A stretch of DNA of 64,000 bases from positions 124,001-188,000 of the forward strand of contig WHUX01000050.1 of the NCBI GenBank assembly GCA_015179025.1. The letters run 5' to 3'. The stretch comes from Terfezia claveryi. Taxonomy: Eukaryota; Ascomycota; Pezizomycetes; Pezizales; Pezizaceae. The notes below the pieces were generated by a model, which saw nothing but the letters and a program-made list of their open reading frames with translations, searched no databases and was not told the DNA's origin. Position 1 is the first letter of the stretch. Each line of letters opens with the position of its first letter. Shown one piece after another: positions 32,374-42,276 of the stretch. Position numbers and translations under genes: made by a program.

Positions 32374-35128
32374 CTAACTCTCCTCCTCAGCGTCTCCCTC
32401 CTCCCCAGCCTCATCATCGTCCATCATCTCCCTCGCTCTCTCTCTTTCCTTTGCCCGCCCTTTCTCCCTTTCCTTCTCCCTCCCTCCATCCTTCTCCTTC
32501 CTCGCCCTCTTCTCCGCACCGCCAGGCCCCGAACTCGACCTCCGCTTCACCCCATGCGCAAGCTCACTAGCTGCCAACGGCGGCGGCGCAAAATGGCCCT
32601 TCTCCTTTTCTTTCTCTTTATCCTCAGTCTCCGGTTCCTCATCATCCTGCTCACCGATATTCAGCCCCAATCCCAACCCCACAACCTTCTTCCCATCACC
32701 CCTCGGAGGCGGTGACGGAGATCCCTCCTTCTCTTTCTCTTTTTCCTTCTCTCTCTCTCGTTCTCGCTCCCTTTCCTTCTCTTCCTTCCCCTTCCTCCCC
32801 TTCCGCCCTTGCACCGGCTCTCTACTCCTCTCCTCCTCAACCTCGTCCTCTCCAGTACCCTCCTCCTCCTCGTCCTCCTCCACCAACCCCCTACCAGTCC
32901 TAATCATCTCCAAATCCTCCATAGCCTCTTCATTTCTTGCAGCACCAGGACACGGCGCACTAAGGGCCATCATCTTCGTAGTCGTAATGTTATTAACTAT
33001 TAACCCACTCCCTGCACTGAAATACGATGCTTGAACGCCGAGGCTCTGCCACGCCGGGGCGCCGTAGCCAGAAGACGTAGGAGTCATGAAGTTGAGTGCT
33101 GTTATTGATGGTGGAGGGTGCGAGTTCAAGGCAGTGGGATTGATAAGTGGGGTTGCGTGGGTAGGTAGCAGGGATGGATTCGTCGAGCGAGTGTGATTCG
33201 CCGAGGATGCAATTACCGAAGAGAATAGAGCTGCAGGAGTAATTGTGGAAAGGTCAGGTGAGCTACAAATACTCGCTGAATCTTTCCCATGAGTCTTCGA
33301 CAGGTCATCTCCAGTTGCTGTCGTAAACGAAGCCATAGTAGTAGCATTATCTACATCTTCCTTCGACTCAGCATCCTCCCTTGGCGTCTTCACCCCCGCA
33401 TCACTTTCCTCATTGGTCCCTGCCTCCGCTCCATCCTCGCCTCCCACATTTCTCTTCTTGCTTTTCCTTGACCCTCGTTCCTTAGGCTTCGAGAAATATT
33501 TCACCGTCGCCAAAGCTGCTAAATTGCCCGCCATCTGCAACTCCTTCTCCGTGAACAGCTTCTCAATGCTATAGACTTGCTTATGCAATAATTCCTGTGC
33601 CTGGACCTGCTGTACCGCAGCAGCATGACCATTTCCGACCGTCCGAACCTTCGTCTGATTCTGTGTCGCTGGGAGCAGAATATTCAATTGTTGCTGCCCC
33701 ACAGCGGAATTGTTTCCACTATTATTCCCATCTCCATCCGTGCCACCGTTAGTGTGCACATTCCCGTAGATGTCCTCCATGGTGTTCTCCTCATCCTCAC
33801 CCACTCCACCATTGATCCGTCGATTATACCTAGCAGCTCTAGCCTTCCTCCTCTGTGCAGCAGCGCACTTAGCATCCCCGTTATCGGAATCCTTACGTCC
33901 GAAGTTGTCAAAGATACCCCCTGGGCCCATCATCATAAGATCATCCAGCTCATTCCTCCGTTGCCTCAGTTTCCGTCGACCACCACCATTACTACCGTTA
34001 ATTGTTCCACCACCAAAAATGTCAATACCCCGGTCGATATCATTCCTACTCGGAGAACCGAGAACACCAGCTGCAGCTGAGCCAAGAGAGAACTGATTCG
34101 GGTGGAGGAGAAGGGCGTTACTATCGGAAATGTCAAGATGCTCCTTGTCAAGGGAGAGTTTCTTCTTTGCGTTGTACAGACGATTAATCAGACGCTGCTT
34201 CATAGTGACAGCCAAGTTTATGTGTTCCTCCCTGGCATGGTGAAGGCTGCGTTCATGCTGTGCCTTAATTGCGGCGACTCTTGCGTGGTACTGTTTCTGC
34301 TTGGTAAAGATAATGTGTCAATTTAGGGTTCTATGCCCGGAAACGTGGACTCACATGTAACAACGTCAATGCCACATCCCTCTCCTCCATCTTCTCATTA
34401 ACCTCCGCGACGAATCCCGCGTAGAAGGCTCCCGGCTGGACCCCACCCATTGCCCCTCCTGGACCACCAATACCACGGATATTTGACATTGCTGCCCTAT
34501 CTCCTACCCAGGAACCCCCTGTGATAAAATGATCAATTCCCTCAGCACTGTCATCTAGCAGCCGGATATCTCTCCCGGAGGTATCCACCCGTGAAATCGC
34601 ACTGAGGTCCTGCTGCAATGCAGCCAACTGGTTCCGGTAGTGGATGTCCCTGTCACGTTCAAATTTAACAGAGAGTTCTGTTAGCCTGTCGGATAGAAGA
34701 TTGCGGCGTTTGTCGCGTTTTGAGGGAACTTGGGATGATGATGGTTGAACATGGGAGGAAGCCATGTTGTTGGAGTTGGTGCCGTTGGCCAAAGATCCGT
34801 ATAAATACTGTGGATGAGGATGAGGCGCAGATACTTGGGCGTGAGAAATCCAGTGGCTATTGCCAAAGTTCCCCTTTTGGCTATCCTGCTGATAATGCCC
34901 GTGCCCGTGGTGATGGTACTGAAATTTCTGTTGAGCCTGTTGATACTCCCGCCCGTACTGAAAATAATGGTTATGGTACTGACTATTTTGGTTGATTCCA
35001 AGCGAGCCCCCCAGCCCTTCTCTTCCCGTGCCCGGCGCTGATCCTGCTACCACTGCTGCTGTAGTTCGCTGCCCACGCTGCAGACATGGGGACGGCGAGT
35101 AAGAGCGCAAAGGTAAGGCCGAAGCCAT
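32374..35128 (-). CDS. Sds3-like subunit of a Sin3/Rpd3-type histone deacetylase complex
   Basis: Exons 35128-34355 and 34296-32374 on the minus strand join in phase 0 (GTGAGT..CAAGCAG) and give 898 residues. The N-terminal 150 residues are Gln/His/Asn/Ser-rich. The Sds3-like region follows: KRDKRRNLLSDRLTELSVKF, ERDRDIHYRNQLAALQQDLS, AEVNEKMEERDVALTLL, then after the intron KQYHARVAAIKAQHERSLHH and AVTMKQRLINRLYNAKKKLS. This charged helical, coiled-coil arrangement is what Sds3/BRMS1 proteins use for dimerisation and Sin3 binding. A third block reads LLHKQVYSIEKLFTEKELQM. The C-terminal 150 residues are extreme Glu/Lys/Arg low complexity. The family call is from the motif pattern and is less certain than for the enzymes nearby. 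The gene abuts the large foldback element. Confidence 0.65.
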
Positions 35129-35703
35129 CCCCGATTTCCCATGACTGACTGCAATTTGGGGGCCGCCTCCGGCCGGAGCTATTGCAGTTGGGCCAGCAAG
35201 CGGGGAGAGTAGTCCGGTTTCATGGCCAGAGTTGGGATTTTTAGAATCCCCCCCTACCTACTGTTCTGTCCACTGTCCATGCTCTGCCCTTGCTTGGTGA
35301 CGCACGGCGTTTTAATACACCCACACGCTGAGCGGCACCAACATGCGGGACAAAACGCAACAGCGCGACCTACTGTACAACATGAAGAGGTTGGCAGATA
35401 TTGTAGGCAACTGAAGGTAGGTGTCTTTTAGGTGGATGCTCCAGTTATCATAGGCTGATTATTTGGACGCTTGAATATCTTATGGCTTTCAATCCACAAC
35501 AACCAGAATTCAGTACTCATATTCCATCTAGGCAGCACATCCCCAACAGCTGGATTTGATCGTCTTGCAGCCTGTCTCAGTACAATGTTATATCATTGAT
35601 ACATGAGTATAAATCATATAGCCAGATAGGGATTTCAACAATATCGCTCGCCTTACCAATAGTTCACGTATAACATACGATTCACCCCAAATGAAGAGGC
35701 AGT
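35129..35703. other. 5' flank of the Sds3-like gene, up to the inverted-repeat element
   Basis: No other gene is supported. The interval ends at the left terminal repeat of the 35704-38118 element. Confidence 0.45.
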
Positions 35704-35775
35704 GTTCTCGGTCCCAGACTCTTGGCGGTGATAACTTTTATCTGCAAGAGTCTGGTACTAAACTGCTCCGAAACT

Positions 35776-35826
35776 GCACGCGCTAGCATCTCCGAGCGTT
35801 TTGAGCTCGGAGATGCTAGCGCGTGC
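35776..35826. repeat. Perfect 22-bp inverted repeat with 7-nt loop
   Basis: Arms 35776-35797 and 35805-35826 are exact reverse complements (starting GCACGCGCTAGCATCTCC), separated by GTTTTGA. It lies 50 bp inside the left terminal repeat of the large element. Confidence 0.95.
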
Positions 35827-35954
35827 ATAGCCTGTTTTCGGAGCTACTAGCGTTGTTTTGAGCTGCATATTTCATAAGCATACACAATTGTCATAACGAC
35901 AACAGCAGAATAAATGTCTACCAAAGCATTCGTTCGGGATTTCGTTCATTTGAG

Positions 35955-36060
35955 AATGTATTATCTCTAGTTTTGAGAGTTGGACAGGATTTAGTTTGAC
36001 TCGATTTGGTATTATCTTTAGTTTTGAGAGTCGGACAGGATTTGGTTTGACTCTTGATTT
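35955..36060 (+). repeat. Direct duplication of a ~45-bp sequence
   Basis: The words TTTTGAGAGT, GGACAGGATTT and GTTTGACTC occur twice in the same order, about 50 bp apart, differing by a few bases. Confidence 0.75.
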
Positions 36061-36111
36061 ACAGAGGCACTAAGAGTCTGGTCATGAGAGCAAGGATATC
36101 TACTGTCTTGG

Positions 36112-36376
36112 AGCAGCGATTTGATCTCGGAGCAAGATTTTCTGTGGCTATACTAAGTAACCTATAAGACTAGAAAGCTAGAAAGCTTAGGTTTTCAATG
36201 GGTTGGTCTTAGTTGGAGGGGTTATGAGTATCAACTATCTACTATATTATAGTCTCGAGGCAGTAACTTGATCTCGGAGCAGCATTTACTTTGGCTATTC
36301 TAAGTAACCTATGAGACTAGAAAGCTAGAAAGCTGCTCCGGGCTCAGGTCTACATTTTAATGGGTTGGTCTTAGTG
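36112..36376 (+). repeat. Direct duplication, ~135-bp period
   Basis: Both copies contain TTGATCTCGGAGCA, CTAAGTAACCTAT, GACTAGAAAGCTAGAAAGCT and ATGGGTTGGTCTTAGT in order. The second copy has an extra insertion (CTCCGGGCTCAGG) before its final block. It leads directly into the left arm of the hairpin. Confidence 0.85.
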
Positions 36377-36379
36377 AAG

Positions 36380-37211
36380 GTGCCTTATATGCTTGCTCCG
36401 GACAATATAGGCTTCCTCGGTGGTGTCTTATATGCTTGCTCCAGGCAATATATGCTTGCTCGGTGCCTCATATTGCTCCGGGCAATATATGCTCGCTCAG
36501 TGCCTTATATGCTTGCGCCGGACAATATTGGCTTGCTCGGTGGTGTCTTATATGCTTGCTCTAGGCAATATATCCTTGCTCGGTGCCTCATATGCTTGCT
36601 CCGGGCAATATATTCTTGCTCAGTGCCTTATATGCTTGTTCCGAGCAATATGTGCTTGCTCGGTGCCTTATATACTTGCTCCGGACAATATTGGCTTGCT
36701 CGGTGGTGTCTCATATGCTTGCTCCAGGCAACATAGGCTCGCTCAGTGCCTTATATGCTTGCTCCAGACAATATTGGCTTGCTTGGTGGTGTCTTATATG
36801 CTTGCTCTAGGCAATATATCCTTGCTCGGTGCCTCATATGCTTGCTCCGGGCAATATATTCTTGCTCAGTGCCTTATATGCTTGTTCCGGGCAATATAGG
36901 CTCGCCCAGTGCCTTATATGCTTGCTCCAGACAATATTGGCTTGCTCGGTGGTGTCTCATATGCTTGCTCCGGGCAACATAGGCTCGCTCAGTGCCTTAT
37001 ATGCTTGCTCCAGACAATATTGGCTTGCTCGGTGGTGTCTTATATGCTTGCGCCGGACAGTATTGGCTTGCTCGGTGGTGTCTTATATGCTTGCTCGGTA
37101 CCTTATAGGCCTGCTCCGGGCAATATATTCTTGCTCAGTGCCTTATATGCTTGCTCTAGGCAATATATGCTTGCTCAGTGCCTCATATTCTTGCTCCGGG
37201 CAATATAGGCT
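36380..37211 (+). repeat. Left arm of the giant hairpin: ~20 tandem 40/43-bp units
   Basis: Two unit types alternate irregularly. The 40-bp type reads TTGCTCAGTGCCTTATATGC then TTGCTCCGGGCAATATAGGC; the 43-bp type carries GGTGGTGTC in place of AGTGCC. Each unit contains two TTGCTC words. Most differences between units are single bases. Confidence 0.93.
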
Positions 37212-37218
37212 TTATAGA

Positions 37219-38094
37219 AGCAAGCCTGTATTTCCCGGAGCAGGCCTATAAGGCACCGAGTGAGCGTATATTGCCTAGAGCAAGCATATAAGACACTACC
37301 GAGCAAGCTAATATTGTCTGGAGCAAGCATATAAGATACCACCGAGCAAGCCAATACTGTCCGGAGCAAGCATATAAGGCATTGAGCGAGCCTATGTTGC
37401 TCGGAACAAGCATATAAGGCACTGAGCAAGAATATATTGCCTGGAGCAAGCATATAAGACACTACCGAGCAAGCTAATATTGTCTGGAGCAAGCATATAA
37501 GACACCACCGAGCAAGCCAATACTGTCCGGAGCAAGCATATAAGGCACTGAGCGAGCCTATATTGCCTGGAACAAGCATATAAGGCACTGAGCAAGAATA
37601 TATTGCCCGGAGCAGGCCTATAAGACACCACTGAGCAAGCCAATATTGTCTGGAGCAAGCATATAAGGCACTGAGCGAGCCTATGTTGCCTGGAGCAAGC
37701 ATATGAGACACCACCGAGCAAGCCAATATTGTCCGGAGCAAGTATATAAGGCACCGAGCAAGCACATATTGCCTAGAGCAAGCGTATAAGACACCACCGA
37801 GCAAGCCAATATTGTCTGGAGCAAGCATATAAGGCACTGGGCGAGCCTATATTGCCCGGAACAAGCATATAAGGCACTGAGCAAGAATATATTGCCCGGA
37901 GCAAGCATATGAGGCACCGAGCAAGGATATATTGCCTAGAGCAAGCATATAAGACACCACCGAGCAAGCCAATATTGTCCGGCGCAAGCATATAAGGCAC
38001 TGAGCGAGCCTATGTTGCCTGGAGCAAGCATATGAGACACCACCGAGCAAGCCAATATTGTCCGGAGCAAGCATATAAGGCGCTGAGCAAGTAT
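37219..38094 (-). repeat. Right arm of the giant hairpin: the same units inverted
   Basis: From just after the centre at about 37215 the same 40/43-bp units run in reverse orientation (GAGCAAGCATATAAGGCACT, GAGCAAGCCAATATTGTCCG) to 38094. The centre reads TAGGCTTTATAGAAGCAAGCC, so the two arms are separated by only a few bases. Each arm also matches the other in the order of several variant units, which suggests inverted duplication of a whole array. Confidence 0.93.
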
Positions 38095-38118
38095 CTACAA
38101 GAGTCTGGGACCGAGAAC

Positions 38119-38370
38119 AGTGTTCCGGCAGTGTTCCGGAATGTTTTTGTTGAGATGTTCAAAAATCAATTTCCATTCAAAAACAAATACTTTTCTATAT
38201 AGTATTACATATTCTGCTCCGAAGCCACTAGCGTATTGCATAGTTTCCACGCTAGTTCCTCCGAGCTCGGAGGAACTAGCGTGGCAATTTCGGAGTAGGT
38301 TACTACCAGACTCTTAGCCGTAGCACTAAAATAATTACAGCGTAGGCACTAAGAGTCTGGTCACGAGAGC
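38119..38370. repeat. Adjacent fragment of the same repeat family
   Basis: Contains a reverse copy of the AAGAGTCTGGTAGTAAC..CTCCGAAATT block at about 38280-38330, and at 38347-38370 a copy of AAGAGTCTGGTCACGAGAGC that nearly repeats the sequence at 36068. It is probably a second, nested or truncated element. Confidence 0.65.
38247..38284. repeat. Perfect 38-bp palindrome
   Basis: Positions 38247-38265 and 38266-38284 are exact reverse complements with no spacer; the centre is CCGAGCTCGG and the outer ends are CCACGCTAG and CTAGCGTGG. Its CGCTAG and CTCCGAG words match the hairpin at 35776-35826. Confidence 0.95.
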
Positions 38371-38961
38371 AAAGAGGCAGATGGATTTCCAACAACCCCT
38401 TGGTGACATCGATAGGGTTTCCTGTAAGGAAGAGGCTCATGCTCTAAAGGCTTCACTAACATGATATACCAGCTGCACAGCTTAATACATTGCACGGTGC
38501 TTTTGGCTTGCCAGTCAATAGCCGGTGGCAAAACCGCGGACGCATGTTCGAAAGGTATATTGGGGTTCTTGCTACTGGAGAAGAAGGTGTATTGTTCTGC
38601 TTAAAATGGCGGGGAGGCGTTGCTTATATAGATTGCTAGTTATTGGTTCGGAAATACATAATAATACAAGGAGACTGGTTGATTGTATTTGGTGCGAGCT
38701 TTGTTGCTCGATTGCGATATTACTCGATTGGGAGATATTACTCGATTGGGAAGTTACGTGCGTGTGAGGGAAGAAGGAAAACAATAATGTAATGCAATAT
38801 ATATGTATGTAATTATGCAATAGATACTCGCATTCATCCCCATGTTGCAATAGGAGTTCATCATATCGTGCCATCCCGGCTGAATCAATTAAGCAGACAC
38901 ACATGCTGCCGCAACCATGAAAATCTAATATTACAATCCATCTCCTCCGACATGTGGAATT
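38371..38961. other. Intergenic region with a short direct repeat
   Basis: ATATTACTCGATTGGGA occurs twice in tandem at about 38718-38755. No gene was identified. Confidence 0.5.
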
Positions 38962-40506
38962 CTAGTCGAAATCAGCGACCGAAGTCCAAGCCACATCACT
39001 CCCCGCCTTCCTAAATTCCACCCCCTCTCCAAAGAACCCATGCTGATTCCAGGTCTTCATGTCTTTGCTCGGGAAAGGCCCGTACACGCTTCCCCCATCA
39101 CGGCCATCTGTCCACCGATATTCCCATTGCACTTCCCCTCTACTAACACCGTTCCCGGATTCTGGCGTACTGACACGGGCTTCTGCCTCCACAGCCTTCT
39201 GTAATGGTGACGGTGATCGCTGCGCCCCGATGGGCAGTGACCAAGCTTCACCGGTCTCTCGTCTATATTGTCTCATCAACATCTCCCTGCTATCATCATA
39301 TATCTCCAATTGCCCCCTCGTAAGTAATGAATCGGCCGCCCCTGTCAGCTTCTCAATCAGCTCCTTGTAATGTTTATCCACTTTCTGCACCTGCTCCGCC
39401 GCTGGCGTTAGCTGGTGTGCCGCTCCTTCTATCTCCATCGCATCCTCCCCATGCACTTCCCTCTTTTTCTGTTTCCACTTCGGAATTTTCTTGCCCCCAG
39501 CCGAGCCATTCTTCACTCCAGCCTCTTTTCCCGCCTGTGCCACTTTCTTCTTTCTCTCCTGACCTAAACGTGCCAACGCCTCCAATACCGTCTCTCCAGT
39601 CTCCATTCCCACTATTAACGTGCTCAACATATCACTCGTAAGCAGCTCATCCTCCGCCCTCGCTTTCCTCCTAATCTCCTCCTCTCTCTTCTCATGTGCC
39701 TCCTTTGCTTTCTTCATCTCCTTTCTCGACACCCCCTCTAACCAACTATCATGCACGGCGTCCGCATCCGCCGCATTCCGTACAAAATTCCCACTCGCAT
39801 CGAACCTCCCCTCCTCCATTTCACCTCTCATATTAAACGCATCCAGCTTTGGCGCATGTTTCTTCAAACTTCCCAGCCCCAATTCGGGGTCTAACTTAGA
39901 CACATCCTCCGCTACATTCGCCTCCGCATCTTCGTCGTCTGAACCTGATTCACTTGTATCCCCTTCCCTACCCTTCCCCTTTCCGCCGGGTTGAGATATA
40001 TGCACATGTTCCACGTCATTATCGCTTTCCTGGCCTTCAATCTCTTCCAACTGCAGGAACCGGACTTCCTTTTTCCTCTTTTTGGGTGCGACTTTCCCGG
40101 CAGCCGCTTCGTCTTCGTCTCCTCCTCCGTCTCCACCAAACATATCCTCATCATCGTCATCCCCCCCCTTGCCACTTTTTCGCTTCTTCCCCTCGCTCTC
40201 GACTTTTCGCTCGTAGCCCTCATTGGAACTGTCACTCTCGTAGCCTTCTATCCGGATTGCTCCACGTTTCCGCCTCCGCCCACCAGCTCCAATCTCGTCT
40301 AGGTCGAGGACGGTATCGTCTAAAACATCTCCGGACCGCGTATCTTCAGCTAGGAGGGTACTTGGATTGCGTGGGTCGAACCTTGGCTTCTTGTGCTGGT
40401 GTTGGTGTTGATTTTGATTTTGGTTTGGATAACTAGGAGGGCGGGCAGATTTTGTTGGCGGTGAGTAGGTGGGGCCACGTTTGGGGTTTGATATTGGACG
40501 GGACAT
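38962..40506 (-). CDS. LIN1: Lin1/CD2BP2-type U5 snRNP protein with C-terminal GYF domain
   Basis: Single-exon ORF of 514 residues. The C-terminal GYF domain (about residues 455-505) reads VQWEYRWTDGRDGGSVYGPF, PSKDMKTWNQHGFFGEGVEF, matching the W-x-Y-x-W...YGPF...M..W...G.F pattern that binds proline-rich peptides. Upstream are features of Lin1/CD2BP2: KKPRFDPRNPSTLL near the N-terminus, an acidic middle, LDAFNMRGEMEEGRFDASGN and NAADADAVHDSWLEGVSRKE, then a Lys/Glu-rich helical region and QLEIYDDSREMLMRQYRRET. CD2BP2 (U5-52K) is part of the U5 and tri-snRNP assembly path; yeast Lin1 also contacts cohesin. The ORF has good start context and no sign of introns. Confidence 0.92.
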   Translation of the reverse strand: MSRPISNPKRGPTYSPPTKSARPPSYPNQNQNQHQHQHKKPRFDPRNPSTLLAEDTRSGDVLDDTVLDLDEIGAGGRRRKRGAIRIEGYESDSSNEGYERKVESEGKKRKSGKGGDDDDEDMFGGDGGGDEDEAAAGKVAPKKRKKEVRFLQLEEIEGQESDNDVEHVHISQPGGKGKGREGDTSESGSDDEDAEANVAEDVSKLDPELGLGSLKKHAPKLDAFNMRGEMEEGRFDASGNFVRNAADADAVHDSWLEGVSRKEMKKAKEAHEKREEEIRRKARAEDELLTSDMLSTLIVGMETGETVLEALARLGQERKKKVAQAGKEAGVKNGSAGGKKIPKWKQKKREVHGEDAMEIEGAAHQLTPAAEQVQKVDKHYKELIEKLTGAADSLLTRGQLEIYDDSREMLMRQYRRETGEAWSLPIGAQRSPSPLQKAVEAEARVSTPESGNGVSRGEVQWEYRWTDGRDGGSVYGPFPSKDMKTWNQHGFFGEGVEFRKAGSDVAWTSVADFD

Positions 40507-40757
40507 CGTTTATACTTTTAGAGTGCTGCTGCTGAGTCGTCCATGAAAGTACATGAATTCAAATGAATTCATAACTGTTGACTGGGAGATTAGGTAAGGC
40601 GGGCCATTACACGAGAGCTTGGCAGCAACAACGTTGGCGCGACTTTACGTCGACTCGGCGCAACGATGGCCTGCTGTACGTACATTATTTATTGTCTCGC
40701 TCCAACCACCCAATGATCCAATAGCCACAACCCAGCCTACACGCCCAAACTTCCGCA
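40507..40757. promoter_or_regulatory. 251-bp divergent region, LIN1 / CENP-O gene
   Basis: The starts of LIN1 (minus, 40506) and the Mcm21-like gene (plus, 40758) face away from each other across this interval. A bidirectional promoter is likely by geometry. No specific element was assigned. Confidence 0.5.
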
Positions 40758-41807
40758 ATGGACACCCCCTCCCCACACCCCAGTAGCTCCGGAGCACCTC
40801 CCATCTCCCCTAGTCTAAGCCTCACCAACACGGACAACAATTGCACCGTTGACCTCACCGCTCTGGAAGCTCAGGGTAACCTTCCCCTTTCCACCATTGC
40901 TCTCTTCTACCTTTCACAACGCTAACCCCCTCCAGTCCGCGCCCTCGAGTCGCAAAAGGCTCAATTAACCGCACAACTCACTTCCCTCCACTCGACCAGC
41001 ACTTTGTCCACCCTCCTCCCCACCCCTCCACCCTCCTCCCCTCCCCCTGACGACGCTACCCTCCTTAGTACATCCTTTGCCCGCTCCAACGCATTCTCCA
41101 CAGCCCTTATCTCCACCAACTACCGGCTAGCAGGCACCACCGCATTCCTCGTCCACGACCCCTCTCCCCCTGGTGATACCCTCCTCGGGATCCGCATTGA
41201 GTCCTTCACCAACGGCCGATTCGGTGCGCCACATTACCTCATCCTCTCCGCTCGCGCTCCACTAAACATCAAAGGTGGTGTTGGTCCAGGAGGCCGCTCA
41301 CTCAGTTTAAGACATGCAACTTTTCCCCCTTTTTTCAATTTAGCGGGGCTAGCTGCGAAATATTTACCTGTGGGAATTCCGGCAGAGAATCAGAGGCTTG
41401 ATTTGCTTGTGAAAGAGCTGAGGAGGAAGTTGGCGGGGTGGAATAGGAGGGGGGAGGTATTGGAGAAATTACGGACGAGGATCAATAATGAGGATAATGA
41501 GATCACAAGGGAGATCAGCAACAGGTTGGGGTTGGGGAAGCCGAGAAGTATAAAGTGGGATGAAGCGAGGCTTAATCTCGAGATTGGGTGGGAAGGGGTA
41601 GCGGAGGGTGGGAAGGGGATGCAGAAGGTCGTGGGAACTGTGAGATTACTAGAGGATGGATCCGTGGACAAGTCGGTTGTAGTACTATATGATGAGGAGG
41701 ATGTGCAGGGCAAGCGGGATTGGGGAGGACAGAGGATGAGAAAAGTCGAGAGAGTGTTAAAAACTGAGGGTTTACAACGGTTATTTGGTTGGTTACTTGG
41801 CGGCTAA
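40758..41807 (+). CDS. MCM21: Kinetochore protein CENP-O / Mcm21-like
   Basis: Inner-kinetochore (COMA/CCAN) subunit. Exons 40758-40875 and 40936-41807 join in phase 1 (GTAACC..CTCCAG), 329 residues. The N-terminus is Ser/Pro-rich, followed by a short coiled coil (ALEAQVRALESQKAQLTAQL). The RWD-type core has NYRLAGTTAFLVHDP, LLGIRIESFTNGRFGAPHYL, HATFPPFFNLAGLAAKYLP and QRLDLLVKELRRKLAGWNRR, the arrangement of CENP-O family proteins. The C-terminal half continues with a second RWD-like region, EARLNLEIGWEGVAEG and MQKVVGTVRLLEDG. The call rests on this pattern without an alignment. Confidence 0.75.
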
Positions 41808-42019
41808 TGATCACATGAGCCAGACCGTGCGAGACAGAGTGGTAATATTTGGTCTTAAAGTTCTTTGGGTGCTCCTGCTTCGTTTTATCAGGTTTGGAGT
41901 ATTGGCGTTACGATGTGTGCTGTTGTTAGATTTTACTGCTGATAGGGCGTACTAATAGTACAGCCATATAAGCGGATTCTTACATTAATTCTCTCTGAGA
42001 TTACAGATACATCTGTAAT

Positions 42020-42175
42020 TCCGGTATGTATGTATGTACATATGTAGTCTACAATATTTATCAATGTCGTATGGACTGTACCTATATATGTAGCCTACAA
42101 TATATATCAATGTCATATGATGTATGTACATGGACTGTACATATGTAGCCTACAATATATATCAATTTCAAATAA
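42020..42175 (+). repeat. Tandem repeat, three imperfect copies (~55-60 bp)
   Basis: ATGTAGCCTACAATATATATC (first copy with TAGTCTACAATATTTATC) recurs three times, each followed by AATGTC or AATTTC, with GTATGTACAT and GGACTGTACAT words between. Confidence 0.85.
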
Positions 42176-42276
42176 ACGAGCAAATATAGCCTTGCCATCT
42201 ATCGCTTGGGTCACTGAACCGCAGTTCCGCCCCCATATCTCCTATTATCACCTATAATAAAGATGATCTACGCGGT

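Larger units (their letters stand above)
35704..38118. mobile_element. Giant foldback element with terminal inverted repeats
   Basis: The two ends, 35704-35724 and 38098-38118, are perfect 21-bp inverted copies starting GTTCTCGGTCCCAGACTC. The bases AGT lie directly outside both ends, a possible 3-bp target duplication. Inside are a 51-bp hairpin near the left end, a roughly 135-bp direct duplication, and a core hairpin of two long arms built from tandem 40/43-bp units. No transposase ORF is present; long open frames across the arms are a by-product of the repeat. A non-autonomous DNA transposon of foldback type is the best description, but the family is not recognised. Confidence 0.7.

Noticed and set aside
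36365..38074. Many 75-220 aa open frames such as MLAPDNIGLLGGVLYACS
   Set aside because: They are translations of the 40/43-bp tandem units on both strands and in several frames; stop-free reading is a by-product of the repeat. No independent sign of coding.
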